Shown: positions 9,210-18,046 of the stretch, piece by piece | Layout of the letters: every line of letters begins with the position of its first letter | Numbering within the stretch: position 1 is the stretch's first letter | Assembly (NCBI RefSeq): GCF_019049675.1 | Contig: NZ_JAFMOW010000064.1 | Span: forward strand, 62,001-126,000 | DNA length: 64,000 nucleotides | Reading direction: 5' to 3' | Origin: Rahnella bonaserana | GTDB lineage: Bacteria > Pseudomonadota > Gammaproteobacteria > Enterobacterales > Enterobacteriaceae | The notes under the pieces: model-generated | What the model was told of the DNA's origin: nothing | Databases searched by the model: none | The model's input: only the letters and a program-made list of their open reading frames with translations | Position numbers and translations under genes: made by a program

Positions 9210-9932
9210 TCAGCGGTGAGCCGTAAAGTATCTACCTTGAAACTGGCAGGCTAAATCGCTGACATCTTCCTCCAGGCAAAGTGCGATATCCGCGGCAAAT
9301 CCACGACGGTTGAGCTCACGCGCTGAACCACAGCGTTCAAGTTCTGCCCGTGTCAGATGTTGATAAACAGCACGGGCAGCGCGGGCTTCAGCAGATAAAC
9401 GGCGGTGCGAAAGGCGCGAAACCAGCCCGCCGGCGGCGGCGAAATCTTCAAGTGCCGGACGCAGTGAGTTGTCCGGCCACTTTTCACCGGCGGGCACGAT
9501 CAAAATCTGGCGATACTTTTCACACGCGCGGGCGGTCGCGGTCAGATTGCGAAAACAGGCGGTGAAAATCGCCGCCTTGTGCGCTTTGGCTTTAAAAGTC
9601 AGCGCGGAACCGTTCGGCGAAGGCAGCACCAGCCGCGTTCCGGCTGTCATGTTCAGCAAGGAGCAGGGAGAAAGGGTGAAACCCTGCCCCTGAAAACGCC
9701 GGTCAAATTGCGCACATTCGGCATCATTCTCTGCGGCAAATTGCTGCGCGCTGGCGTCTTTCCAGGGATACGGGAAGATCATGCCGCCGCGTTCACCGGC
9801 CACGCTCACGCAGGTGGAAAACGACATCACGTCGATAATGACAATACAGTCCGCTTCTGCCGCCAGATGCTCAATGGCTGGCGCGCCCCATTCCACTCGA
9901 ACATCAAAATCAGCCTGCGAAAAATCATTCAT
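9210..9932 (-). CDS. ComB-like 2-phosphosulfolactate phosphatase family protein
   Basis: A 240-residue protein resembling the ComB family, which removes phosphate from 2-phosphosulfolactate with Mg2+ in archaeal coenzyme M synthesis. Recognisable parts are CIVIIDVMSFST (about 27-38, equivalent to the VIDVLRAST motif), LVLPSPNGSAL (about 102-112), FRNLTATA and the DFAAAGGLVSRL segment. No comA-like gene is present nearby, and enterobacteria do not make coenzyme M, so the real substrate is unknown. The start at 9932 is preceded by AGGACG; a longer frame to 10049 adds 39 low-quality residues. It is divergent from the EamA transporter at 10076. Confidence 0.75.
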   Translation of the reverse strand: MNDFSQADFDVRVEWGAPAIEHLAAEADCIVIIDVMSFSTCVSVAGERGGMIFPYPWKDASAQQFAAENDAECAQFDRRFQGQGFTLSPCSLLNMTAGTRLVLPSPNGSALTFKAKAHKAAIFTACFRNLTATARACEKYRQILIVPAGEKWPDNSLRPALEDFAAAGGLVSRLSHRRLSAEARAARAVYQHLTRAELERCGSARELNRRGFAADIALCLEEDVSDLACQFQGRYFTAHR

Positions 9933-10075
9933 GAAAGCGTCCTGTTCAGAATATAAAAGCAAGAAAAAGCAGGTTAATCCGCCGGTGTATTCACTACACT
10001 GATTAACACGATTTCCAGCATTGATTATTCCAGTACTAAAACAAGGCAATAGCCAATATTCAATAGGGGAAGTGA

Positions 10076-10999
10076 ATGAAAAGCGGGGATTATTGCCGTC
10101 TGTTACTGTTAGCGGCGATCTGGGGTGGCAGTTTTCTGTTTATGCGGGTGGCGGCTCCGGCCTTCGGTGCCATTAATACCGCCTTTTTACGCGTACTGTT
10201 CGGGTTTATCGGGCTGGCAGTTATTCTGGCCGTAATGCGAACGCCCCGTGATTATCAGCAAAAATTTGGCAGTTCACTGCTGCTCGGGGTGATTAACTCC
10301 GGTTTGCCTTTCCTGATGTATTGTCTGGCTGCGCGCTGGTTACCGGCGGGCTATTCGGCCATTCTCAACGCGACTACACCGCTGATGGGCGTGGTGCTGG
10401 GCGGAATATTTTTCTATGAAACCGTGACACTCAAAAAAGCGCTCGGCGTGCTGACTGGCTTATTCGGCATCACTCTGCTGACTACGACTGGCAGCGCAGA
10501 GTCATTACCGCAACTGCTGGCGGGGGTGATCGCTTGTCTGGTGGCGACCGGTTGCTATGCGGTAGCCGGTTTCCTGACCCGTCGCTGGATAACCGAACGC
10601 GGCGGATTAGACCCAAAACTGGTGGCTACTGGCAGTCAGCTGGGTGCGACGCTGTTTCTGTTGCCGTTCTTTCTCTACGCCTGCGCGACGGAAGCGCCGG
10701 TCCATTGGGCGCAGCCGCTGGTCTGGTTGTGCGTACTGGCAGTCGGCCTTATCTGTACCGCGTGGGCGTATATCCTGTATTTTCGTCTGATTGCCGATAT
10801 CGGCCCGCTGCGCAGCATGACGGTGACGTTTCTGATCCCGCCATTTGGTATTTTATGGGGTTATCTGCTGCTCAATGAAACGCTGTCAGAAGGCTTCTTC
10901 GCGGGAGGAATACTGATCTGCGTGGCGGTGTGGCTGGTTCTCAGTCCGGGAAAAAAGCTGGCGGAAAAAGGCAAAACGCCCGCACCTGAAACCAAATAG
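10076..10999 (+). CDS. EamA/DMT-superfamily permease
   Basis: A 307-residue inner-membrane protein with about ten hydrophobic segments forming two EamA repeats (about 5-135 and 148-290). It begins with the typical LLLLAAIWGGSFLFMRVAAP segment and has a short, charged C-terminal tail. A strong ribosome site AGGGGAAG lies just before the ATG. Family members mostly export amino acids, metabolites or purines (RhtA, YdcZ and PecM relatives). It shares a 140-base control region with the divergent ComB-like gene. The substrate is unknown. Confidence 0.85.
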   Translation: MKSGDYCRLLLLAAIWGGSFLFMRVAAPAFGAINTAFLRVLFGFIGLAVILAVMRTPRDYQQKFGSSLLLGVINSGLPFLMYCLAARWLPAGYSAILNATTPLMGVVLGGIFFYETVTLKKALGVLTGLFGITLLTTTGSAESLPQLLAGVIACLVATGCYAVAGFLTRRWITERGGLDPKLVATGSQLGATLFLLPFFLYACATEAPVHWAQPLVWLCVLAVGLICTAWAYILYFRLIADIGPLRSMTVTFLIPPFGILWGYLLLNETLSEGFFAGGILICVAVWLVLSPGKKLAEKGKTPAPETK

Positions 11000-11026
11000 A
11001 TTCAATCCACTAAGCCAGGTGCGGGC
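10978..11026. terminator. Long inverted repeat between convergent genes
   Basis: GCCCGCACCTG (10978-10988, inside the end of the EamA gene) pairs with CAGGTGCGGGC (11016-11026) across a 27-base loop. It lies where the EamA and LVIVD genes converge, but no T-tract follows. It may be a Rho-independent-like barrier or only a transcript-protecting hairpin. Confidence 0.4.
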
Positions 11027-11032
11027 AGGGCG

Positions 11033-12283
11033 TCAGCCAAGATATTCGATGATTGATAAACCGCCGTTGTAATCGGTGCTGTAGATAATGCCTTGAGCAT
11101 CGACAAACACGTCGCAGGATTGAATCACCTGCGGCCTGCCCGGACGTTTATCCATCATGGTGGCGGGTGCGGCGGGCACCAGCGCACCGGTTTCTTTGGG
11201 CTGATACGGATTACTGATGTCGTACGCGCGCACACCGGCATTCTGATAGGTGGCGAAAATCAGCGTCGAACTGACAAAGCTACCGGGCCGGTTTTCATGC
11301 AGATTATGCGGCCCGAAATGCGCACCCTTGCTGACGTAGTCCCGTTCCTCCGGCTGTGGGAAGGTGGAGATACTCACCGGATTCGACGGCTCGCGCACAT
11401 CAAATACCCAGATCAGCTTCTCGCCATCTTCCTGATTATCCAGCACGGCTTCATCCAGCACGACCAGTAAGTCCCGGTCCGGCAACGGCAGCGCAGTATG
11501 CGTGCCGCCGCCAAATGGCGGGCTCCAGTTACGGTGCGAAATTAGCTGTGGCGCGCTGCGGTCTTTGATATCCAGCAACGTTAAACCGCCGTCGCGCCAG
11601 CTGGCATAAGCGGTATCGCCGCTGATAATCGCGTGGTGCAGCGCGTAGCGTTTACCTTCCGGCCAGTCCGGCGTTTCTCCGCCTGCGGTATGCATGCCCG
11701 GCAGCCACCAGCGTCCGGCGATCTGGGGATTACGCGGGTCGGCCAGATCGATAGTCAGGAAAATATAGTCGCTGTAGCCGTCAATCAGCGCGGAAACATA
11801 CGCCCAGCGGCCGCCGACGTACCAGATGCGATGCACGCCGATCCCTTCGAGCCCGAGGAAGCCGATCTCTTTCGGCTGATCGGGCAGCGAAATATCAAAG
11901 ATACGCACACCGGCACTCCAGCCACGCTGTTGAGTGCCTTGTACCGTCTCGCTGACGGAGCGGGTGTAATAGACCTTTTCATCAGCAAAACGCACATCGG
12001 CGAACAAATCACGTGCGTTGATCACCAGCAGTAAATCGTCGTGCGCCTGTAAATGTACATTCCAGGTACCCGCTGGTGCTGCGACAAAACCGGCAGGTCG
12101 CGGATTTTTCAGGTCACGCACATCCACAATGGAAAAGCCCTGCGACACCATATGACCGATATAGGCATAACCCCGGTGAACCATGACCTGCACACCGTCC
12201 GGTTTTCCGCCCTGATCGCTGTGGCCGATCAGCCGCATATTGCGGCTGTATTCAGGCGTTGGGAGAGATTGTGTTGTCATCAT
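11033..12283 (-). CDS. LVIVD-repeat beta-propeller protein
   Basis: A 416-residue protein without a signal peptide, built from repeated blades ending in an LVIVD-type strand: GFSIVDVRDLKNPRP (about 49-63), GVRIFDISLPDQPKEI, GGLTLLDIKDRSAPQ, LIWVFDVREPSNP, GVRAYDISNPYQPKE and GGLSIIEYL at the end. Such propellers bind ligands or partner proteins; no enzymatic residues are evident. It follows a periplasmic sugar-binding protein gene with only 6 bases between, and its AAGG ribosome site lies in that gap, so the two are translationally coupled. The alternative start one codon later is equally possible. The role is unknown, probably linked to the ligand of its partner. Confidence 0.8.
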   Translation of the reverse strand: MMTTQSLPTPEYSRNMRLIGHSDQGGKPDGVQVMVHRGYAYIGHMVSQGFSIVDVRDLKNPRPAGFVAAPAGTWNVHLQAHDDLLLVINARDLFADVRFADEKVYYTRSVSETVQGTQQRGWSAGVRIFDISLPDQPKEIGFLGLEGIGVHRIWYVGGRWAYVSALIDGYSDYIFLTIDLADPRNPQIAGRWWLPGMHTAGGETPDWPEGKRYALHHAIISGDTAYASWRDGGLTLLDIKDRSAPQLISHRNWSPPFGGGTHTALPLPDRDLLVVLDEAVLDNQEDGEKLIWVFDVREPSNPVSISTFPQPEERDYVSKGAHFGPHNLHENRPGSFVSSTLIFATYQNAGVRAYDISNPYQPKETGALVPAAPATMMDKRPGRPQVIQSCDVFVDAQGIIYSTDYNGGLSIIEYLG

Positions 12284-12289
12284 CCGGCC

Positions 12290-13357
12290 TTATTTTTTGT
12301 GCTGGGCTTCGAGGGTGGCGAACCACGGCGCAATAAAATCATCGGATTTGCCCCAGCCTGGGATCACTTTCGCCAGCGACGCGACGTTTACCGCATCAGG
12401 ATTGCTGACCAGCAGCGCCTGCGGAATGGACGCGGCTTTGAATTCATAGGTGGCAGGTGTTTTCTCGCCGGCTATTTTACTGGCAACCAGACGCAGGTTG
12501 ATTGCCCCAATCAGTTTCGGATCGACCGCCACGCTGACTTTCCACGGGCTGTTAGCCTCGCGCATCAGACCGATATCCTGATTGGAAATATCAATACTGT
12601 AGAGTTTGATTTCGGTACGGCCATTCTCCTGCAGGGCTTTGTACGCGCCCTGACTGAATGCATCCCAGGTTCCCCAGATGGCATCGATTTTGCCTTTCGG
12701 GTATTTCGCCAGCAACGCACCGACTTTGTTGGCAGTATCCCCCTGAACGTCAGAAGACACCGCGCCAACGGATTCCAGTTCATGAATGCCGGGATTGGCG
12801 GCTAAGATTGTTTTATACGCGTCCTGACGGCGTTCCATTGGCGGGAAACCGGCGACCCAAAGTTTGACGATATTGGCTTTGCCGTTGAAATCTTTAATCA
12901 GCTGACCGACGGAAAGATCGGTGAGCGACGCATCGTCCTGTTGGGTGACGGTCACACCGGGGATGTCGCCATTAACCGCCGTATCAAACACTGACACGGC
13001 AATGCCGCTGGCGGTAATGCGTTTGAGCAGTTCGGTGGAATAGGGATCGCGCCCTTGTGACAAAATAATGCCGTCGTATTTCTGGCTGATCGCCTGATTC
13101 ACAAAGTCCTGGAATTTGGCGTCATCACCGTTACTGAGAAATGTATTCACCTGAAAGCCCAGCTTGCGGCCTTCCTGAACCGCACCGGACACAAACTGCG
13201 TGGTGTTGTCGTCGGAGCCCAGATTGCGGATCACCGCAATACGCACCGGCCCTTTATGATCACTGATGGCTTTTGGTACAGGCGCGGTGCCGGCGGCAAA
13301 AGAAGGGAAAACGGAGAGCAAACTTAACGCCAGCAACGACGAGGAAAACAGTTTCAT
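12290..13357 (-). CDS. Periplasmic sugar-type substrate-binding protein (RbsB/XylF-like), no cognate permease nearby
   Basis: A 355-residue precursor with an N-terminal signal peptide (residues 1 to about 22, hydrophobic LLALSLLSVFPSFAAG) and a type I periplasmic-binding fold. The first lobe starts at GPVRIAVIRNLGSDD, with YDGIILSQGRDP and ISVFDTAV-like strands. The second lobe includes ANIVKLWVAG and KIDAIWGTWDAFSQGA. These proteins bind pentoses, hexoses or autoinducer-2 for an ABC importer. No ATPase or permease is found beside it, only the LVIVD protein downstream and a divergent HcxA-like dehydrogenase. It may share a permease encoded elsewhere or act as a ligand sensor. Confidence 0.85.
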   Translation of the reverse strand: MKLFSSSLLALSLLSVFPSFAAGTAPVPKAISDHKGPVRIAVIRNLGSDDNTTQFVSGAVQEGRKLGFQVNTFLSNGDDAKFQDFVNQAISQKYDGIILSQGRDPYSTELLKRITASGIAVSVFDTAVNGDIPGVTVTQQDDASLTDLSVGQLIKDFNGKANIVKLWVAGFPPMERRQDAYKTILAANPGIHELESVGAVSSDVQGDTANKVGALLAKYPKGKIDAIWGTWDAFSQGAYKALQENGRTEIKLYSIDISNQDIGLMREANSPWKVSVAVDPKLIGAINLRLVASKIAGEKTPATYEFKAASIPQALLVSNPDAVNVASLAKVIPGWGKSDDFIAPWFATLEAQHKK

Positions 13358-13578
13358 GGTTATTACCCTGTGTGGTTAATCATCATTTTAACGGGAGGAC
13401 AATTCATGACAGGCCTTGTTCAGGCTCTTATATTGAGTTAATGAATTGATTGCCCGAGTTTTGATGACCCGCGCATGAATGGCAACGAACGAAAAGGCAT
13501 AAGTTAATGCCAAAGATTATTAGCCATCCGGATGTCCGGGCGTAGGATGATAACAGCTTCTAAATTAAGGATTTCCCC

Positions 13579-14661
13579 ATGAGTGAGACAGATATCCGCG
13601 TGGTCACCGGCCCCGCCAACTATTTTTCATTCCCCGGTGCGATTGACCGGCTGAGCGACTTCTACACAGCGGCGCAGCTGGATAAAGCGCTGTGGATTTA
13701 CGGCGAGCGCGCTTTAGTGGCCGCGCAGGATTTCCTGCCGGAAGCCTTTACCACTTCGCAGGCCCGGCGGGTTCTGTTTAAAGCGCATTGCAGCGAAACC
13801 GAAGTGCAGCGCATTGCGGATATTGGCGGGAATGACCGTCAGGTAGTGATCGGCATCGGCGGCGGGGCGGTGCTTGATACCGCCAAAGTCGTGGCGCGAC
13901 GTCTGGGATTGCCGGTTGTCGCTATCCCGACCATTGCTGCGACCTGTGCCGCCTGGACGCCGCTGTCTGTCTGGTACAACGATGAAGGGCAGGCGCTGCG
14001 TTATGAAATCTTTAACGATGCTAACCATCTTGTACTGGTCGAGCCACGCATTATTCTGCGTGCGCCAAAGGAATATCTGCTGGCAGGGATCGGCGATACG
14101 CTGGCGAAATGGTATGAAGCCGTAGTGCTCAGCCCGCAACCGGAAAAACTGCCCTTAACCGTTCAGCTTGGCCTGAATACCGCGCTGACCATCCGGGATG
14201 TGTTGCTCAATGAAAGCGAAGCGGCGTTGCAGGCGCAGGATGATCATCAGCTGACGCAGCCGTTCCTCAATGTTCTGGACGCGATTATCGCGGGCGGGGG
14301 ATTAGTCGGCGGGCTTGGCGACCGTTACACACGCATTGCCGCCGCGCATTCCGTGCATAACGGTCTGACCGCATTACCGCAAACTGATGCGTTCCTGCAC
14401 GGCACCAAAGTGGCGTACGGTATTCTGGTACAAAGCGCGCTGCTTAATCAGCCGCAGGTCGTGCAGCAGTTAACAGCACTGTACAAAGTGCTGGATTTGC
14501 CGGTCAGTCTGGCGCAATTGCAGGTGGATATTCACGACGACCGGCAGATGTCGCGTCTGATAGAACGCACATTACAGACCGGAGAATCCATACATCTGTT
14601 GCCTGGAAATCCGAATGCAGAACAGCTGCGGCTGGCATTTGAATTTGTAGAGAATAAATAG
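13579..14661 (+). CDS. Iron-containing alcohol dehydrogenase, HcxA (YbdH)/GldA-like
   Basis: A 360-residue group III alcohol dehydrogenase-fold protein. The NAD(P)-binding glycine loop GIGGGAVLDTAK is at about 92-103. The metal ligands are probably D173 (GIGDTLAKW), H257 or H260 (HSVHNGL) and H274 (HGTKVAYG). Length and motifs fit E. coli YbdH (HcxA), a hydroxycarboxylate dehydrogenase reducing 2-oxo acids, better than glycerol dehydrogenase, but the two are close. It is transcribed divergently from the sugar-binding protein gene and ends at a strong terminator. The AAGGATTTCCCC ribosome site supports the chosen ATG. Confidence 0.82.
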   Translation: MSETDIRVVTGPANYFSFPGAIDRLSDFYTAAQLDKALWIYGERALVAAQDFLPEAFTTSQARRVLFKAHCSETEVQRIADIGGNDRQVVIGIGGGAVLDTAKVVARRLGLPVVAIPTIAATCAAWTPLSVWYNDEGQALRYEIFNDANHLVLVEPRIILRAPKEYLLAGIGDTLAKWYEAVVLSPQPEKLPLTVQLGLNTALTIRDVLLNESEAALQAQDDHQLTQPFLNVLDAIIAGGGLVGGLGDRYTRIAAAHSVHNGLTALPQTDAFLHGTKVAYGILVQSALLNQPQVVQQLTALYKVLDLPVSLAQLQVDIHDDRQMSRLIERTLQTGESIHLLPGNPNAEQLRLAFEFVENK

Positions 14662-14687
14662 TCTTTTCCAATCTCCTGTGATTAATA

Positions 14688-14713
14688 AAAAACCCGGCAT
14701 TGACCGGGTTTTC
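14688..14713 (+). terminator. Intrinsic terminator after the HcxA-like gene
   Basis: AACCCGG (14691-14697) pairs with CCGGGTT (14704-14710) around a 6-base loop. The hairpin is preceded by an A-run and followed by TTTTCT. Confidence 0.8.
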
Positions 14714-14864
14714 TGCCAAATGCTCAATTAATCGTTAATCCCAGTGTCAGGCATGATGTGCGAATGGGGAAATGTTCACAGCAATGATCCGCGGTAAGCA
14801 GGCGCTGAACTGTCAAGAAATCTTTGTGGAGGAATAAAGGAGTCAACGTAAGGATTACGTAAAG

Positions 14865-14881
14865 TAAACGACAGCTAAACG
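14865..14881 (-). promoter_or_regulatory. PhoP-box-like direct repeat upstream of virK/ybjX
   Basis: TAAACG-ACAGC-TAAACG is the reverse complement of two GTTTA half-sites with 11-base periodicity, the PhoP box layout. A second, weaker candidate in direct orientation (CGTTGT-AAAGA-TGTTTA) lies at 14923-14939. virK/ybjX genes belong to the PhoP regulon in Salmonella, so a site here is expected. Binding is not shown by sequence alone. Confidence 0.45.
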
Positions 14882-14984
14882 CTTTGCATTTTCCCTGCTG
14901 ATGTTGATTCTCTTTAAATCTACGTTGTAAAGATGTTTAAAAATCGGGTGATACCGTGATTATTTCAGGCAGCGGAAACCGATC

Positions 14985-15980
14985 ATGGAACACTCACCCC
15001 TCAACGAAACCGAATCCCTCAGCGGCGCCTTTTCCTCCGGACAAATCGGCGCTGAAGAAATAATCAAAAAAAGCAGCGGATTCAGCTTGTTTATGGATCT
15101 GCTGAGCGGCGCATGCGTGCCTGATAATCTGTGGCGCAACAGGATGTTCCGCGTGAAATACGCCGTCCGTACCTTGCTGCACCCGCTCGATACGCTGAAA
15201 GTGCTGAACAAAATGGCCAGTGAACCTGTCTGGCAGGAAGCATTCAGTATTCAGACCAAACTACCGAGCAAAATTCACAAACCTTATCTGCATCTTGGCC
15301 TGCCTTCTGCCGGTCGTGCGGATGCGCTGGTGGATCACTACGAGTTCGTGAAAAACCTCGAAAACGTACAGATGCGTAACACATTCCTCAGCGAAAAGGG
15401 GAACACCGTAACGCAGTTCACCGGTAAAGACGGCGAAGCGTTCCGCGTGGTGCTGGGTTCCATCGGTAAATCCGAGCGCGAAGGCGAAGCCAATATGTTC
15501 CTGTATATGGAAGACACCCTGCTGGCGGCGCTGACCTTCAGCATTGTCCAGCGTCCGGAAGGGTTAACTCTGATTGTCGGCGGATTCCAGGGCGCACACC
15601 GCTCGACGCCACATGAAGTCATTAAACAGGCGACAAAATCCTGTTACGGGTTATTCCCTAAACGCCTGCTGCTGGAAAGCCTGCAACGCGTCGCGGCAGA
15701 GACCGACGTTCAGCGCATTCTGGCCGTGAGCGATACCGGCCACGTTTTCCGCAGCCTGCGCTACCGTCACCGCAAGAAAAATGTGTTTGTCGCCAGTTAT
15801 AACGAATTCTGGGATTCCATCAGCGCAACGCCGTATTCCTCTGCGCTGTACGACGTGCCACTGGAATTGCCGCGCAAACCGATGGAAGAAATTGCCAGTA
15901 AGAAACGCTCCGAATACCGCAAGCGCTACACGCTGCTTGATGAACTGCATGAAAGCACCGCGGCACTGCTGAAAAGCTGA
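14985..15980 (+). CDS. VirK/YbjX family protein (DUF535)
   Basis: A 331-residue soluble protein of the VirK/YbjX family, full length. Recognisable stretches are the FRVKYAVRTLLHPLDT segment (about 56-71), LGSIGKSEREGEANMFLYME (about 156-175), VGGFQGAH (about 199-206), and the C-terminal SYNEFWDS with PRKPMEEIASKKRSEYRKRY. In Shigella VirK is needed for correct surface IcsA, and in Salmonella ybjX/virK relatives act in PhoP-controlled resistance to host peptides. The molecular function is unknown. It is monocistronic; the upstream region carries PhoP-box-like repeats. Confidence 0.85.
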   Translation: MEHSPLNETESLSGAFSSGQIGAEEIIKKSSGFSLFMDLLSGACVPDNLWRNRMFRVKYAVRTLLHPLDTLKVLNKMASEPVWQEAFSIQTKLPSKIHKPYLHLGLPSAGRADALVDHYEFVKNLENVQMRNTFLSEKGNTVTQFTGKDGEAFRVVLGSIGKSEREGEANMFLYMEDTLLAALTFSIVQRPEGLTLIVGGFQGAHRSTPHEVIKQATKSCYGLFPKRLLLESLQRVAAETDVQRILAVSDTGHVFRSLRYRHRKKNVFVASYNEFWDSISATPYSSALYDVPLELPRKPMEEIASKKRSEYRKRYTLLDELHESTAALLKS

Positions 15981-16283
15981 GTGCAACGCCCGCACCAATA
16001 TCACTCGCTGTAGCAGGCAACAGGGCCAGGGAACGGCCTTTCTGCCTGATTTTACACCCGATAGCACCGGTAACTCCCGCCAGATGCATGACCTTCACGG
16101 AAAATTCCCGTCAAAAATTCCTATGTGTACTTCGCTTAAGCCACGGTTTCATAAGTCATAGTTGTCTAATCATTCGAATTAAAACCAATTCATTCCCAAT
16201 AGTTGCGCAAATTGTGTATTAATTATGAATGATATTGTTACACGTATCTCAAAACTGACCGCTCATTCGTACACTCCTGTGTC

Positions 16284-16329
16284 AAATGTGAACTAATTCA
16301 CATCTATTCATTCGTCTCGCCTATATAAA
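16284..16329 (+). promoter_or_regulatory. CRP site and -10 element of the oligogalacturonate promoter
   Basis: TGTGA-ACTAAT-TCACA at 16287-16302 is a perfect CRP core, with AAA and TCT outside it as in the long consensus. TATAAA at 16324-16329 is a good -10 element. If transcription starts near 16336, CRP is centred at about -41.5, the class II activator position. The remainder of the gap after virK/ybjX (15981-16283) shows nothing I can assign. Confidence 0.8.
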
Positions 16330-16343
16330 ACGCCATATCCATA

Positions 16344-16366
16344 AAATCGAAACAGCGGTTCAATTT
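16344..16366. promoter_or_regulatory. KdgR-like operator just after the predicted start
   Basis: AAATCGAAACAGCGGTTCAATTT is an imperfect palindrome that keeps the GAAACA and G-x-TTC core of KdgR boxes known from Dickeya and Pectobacterium pectinolysis genes. It lies about 8-30 bases downstream of the predicted transcription start, where a repressor would block initiation or elongation. KdgR is released by 2-keto-3-deoxygluconate, an intermediate of pectin breakdown. Confidence 0.65.
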
Positions 16367-16392
16367 TACAATACTCTCCGGGCGGGACAATT

Positions 16393-17958
16393 ATGAACGC
16401 AGAAAAACCAATTCTTTTCAGACACCAGCTGGCCTATGGCGGCGGGAATTTACTGGGCAGCGGGGCGCTGGCGATCGCCGGTATCTGGCTGCTCTATTTC
16501 TACACCACGTTTTGCGGCCTGACGCTGTTACAAGCCTCGGCGATCTTCTCTGTCGCCAGTATCATTGATGCCATCAGTAATCCGCTGATGGGTTATCTTT
16601 CTGATAACTTTGGCAAAACGCGCCTTGGCAAACGCTTCGGGCGTCGTCGTTTCTTTATTCTGCTCGGCGTACCGCTGATGATGTTCTACCCGCTGTTATG
16701 GGTCGAAGGCTTCGGTTTCTGGTATTACCTTTCCACCTACGTGCTGTTCGAACTGATTTACACCTCGGTGATGGTGCCTTATGAAACTCTGGCCACCGAA
16801 ATGACCACCGATTTCTCGGCGCGTTCTAAGCTGACCGGCTACAAAGCGATTTTCGGTAAAGTGGCGAACTTCCTGGCGGCTTTTATTCCCGGTCAGTTCA
16901 TCCTGATCTACGGTAAAGATTCAGCGCAGCCGTTCTTCTTCACCGCACTGACTTACGGCGTGATCCTGTTCATCGCCATCGGCCTGTTGTATCTCTCTTC
17001 CTGGGAACGTCCGGTAGAAGAAACCACGCCGGTGGATGAGAAGAAAATGACGCTGGGCAAAACTATGCTGACGCTGGTGCGTGACATGAAATCTACCTTC
17101 CACCTGCGCGTCTTCCGCAAGCATCTGGGGATGTATCTGTGCGGGTTCGGTGCAGAATGGTTGTTCGCCTCGGTATTCACGTATTTCATCATCTTCGTGC
17201 TGCAATATGATCCGGCGATGGTGGCAGGGCTGAGCAGCCTGAACTCAATTCTGCAACTGTTCTCTACTGCGATCTTCATTGGGATCTGCGTGAAACACGG
17301 TTTCAGCAAGCCTTACATTCTGGCGCTCGGCATCGTTGTATTTTCGGTTGTATGCTACAGCCTGTTGCACTTCCTGCATCTTCCGCAACAGTACGCGACC
17401 GTCGCGATGCTGACGATTACCGTGGTGTTTGGTATTGGCACCGGTGGCGTGTATTACATTCCGTGGACCGTTTACACCTTCCTGGCAGACATTGATGAAG
17501 CCTTTACCGGCCGCCGCCGTGAAGGGATTTACGCCGGTGCGATGACCTTCTCCGGTAAGCTGATGCGATCTGTGATTGTCTTCGTGATGGGCGCGATTTT
17601 AAGCTTCTACGGCTTCCAGTCTAAATCCCATACGCAGCCTGAAAGCGCGGTAACGGCGATAGCACTGGTGTTCTGCATCGGCGTGATTACCCTGGCGCTG
17701 ATGGCGATGGTATTCAGCCATCAGATGAAACTGAACCGCAAAACGCACTTAGTAGTTCTGGGAGAAGTGGCGCGTATCAAAGCGGGCGGGGCGATCAGCG
17801 ACGTTCAGCCGGAAGTTCGCGTGGTGATGGAAGAACTGATCGGCTATCCGTACGAAGAATGCTGGGGCAACAGCAAAGTCTGCCGCAAAATCTTCGACAC
17901 TCCCGCCGTTGAACTGGATGCGTCCAAACCGATGGTCAGCGTCACGCAAAAACCGTAA
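16393..17958 (+). CDS. togT: Oligogalacturonide transporter, GPH family (TogT-like)
   Basis: A 521-residue inner-membrane symporter of the glycoside-pentoside-hexuronide:cation family, with about 12 membrane segments. The family motif DAISNPLMGYLSD is at about 60-72, followed by the basic loop KRFGRRRFFILLGVP. Dickeya TogT brings oligogalacturonides into the cytoplasm. The gene is followed by a PL9 lyase gene and a KdgM-type porin gene, which fits import of pectin fragments. Expression is predicted from the CRP/KdgR-like promoter immediately upstream. The start is preceded by the GGGCGGGACA region. Confidence 0.85.
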   Translation: MNAEKPILFRHQLAYGGGNLLGSGALAIAGIWLLYFYTTFCGLTLLQASAIFSVASIIDAISNPLMGYLSDNFGKTRLGKRFGRRRFFILLGVPLMMFYPLLWVEGFGFWYYLSTYVLFELIYTSVMVPYETLATEMTTDFSARSKLTGYKAIFGKVANFLAAFIPGQFILIYGKDSAQPFFFTALTYGVILFIAIGLLYLSSWERPVEETTPVDEKKMTLGKTMLTLVRDMKSTFHLRVFRKHLGMYLCGFGAEWLFASVFTYFIIFVLQYDPAMVAGLSSLNSILQLFSTAIFIGICVKHGFSKPYILALGIVVFSVVCYSLLHFLHLPQQYATVAMLTITVVFGIGTGGVYYIPWTVYTFLADIDEAFTGRRREGIYAGAMTFSGKLMRSVIVFVMGAILSFYGFQSKSHTQPESAVTAIALVFCIGVITLALMAMVFSHQMKLNRKTHLVVLGEVARIKAGGAISDVQPEVRVVMEELIGYPYEECWGNSKVCRKIFDTPAVELDASKPMVSVTQKP

Positions 17959-17994
17959 ACCCTGATTTAACTCTGCATTTTATGACTTCACCGA

Positions 17995-18014
17995 CTGGCC
18001 GGTAAACCGGCCAG
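17995..18014 (+). terminator. Stem-loop between togT and pelX
   Basis: CTGGCCGG (17995-18002) pairs perfectly with CCGGCCAG (18007-18014) around a TAAA loop. The T-run comes only about 12 bases later, so it is a weak terminator, an attenuator, or an mRNA 3'-end protector that would lower pelX relative to togT. Confidence 0.5.
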
Positions 18015-18046
18015 CGACCCCTCACGTTTTTAGGATAAGAACGATC

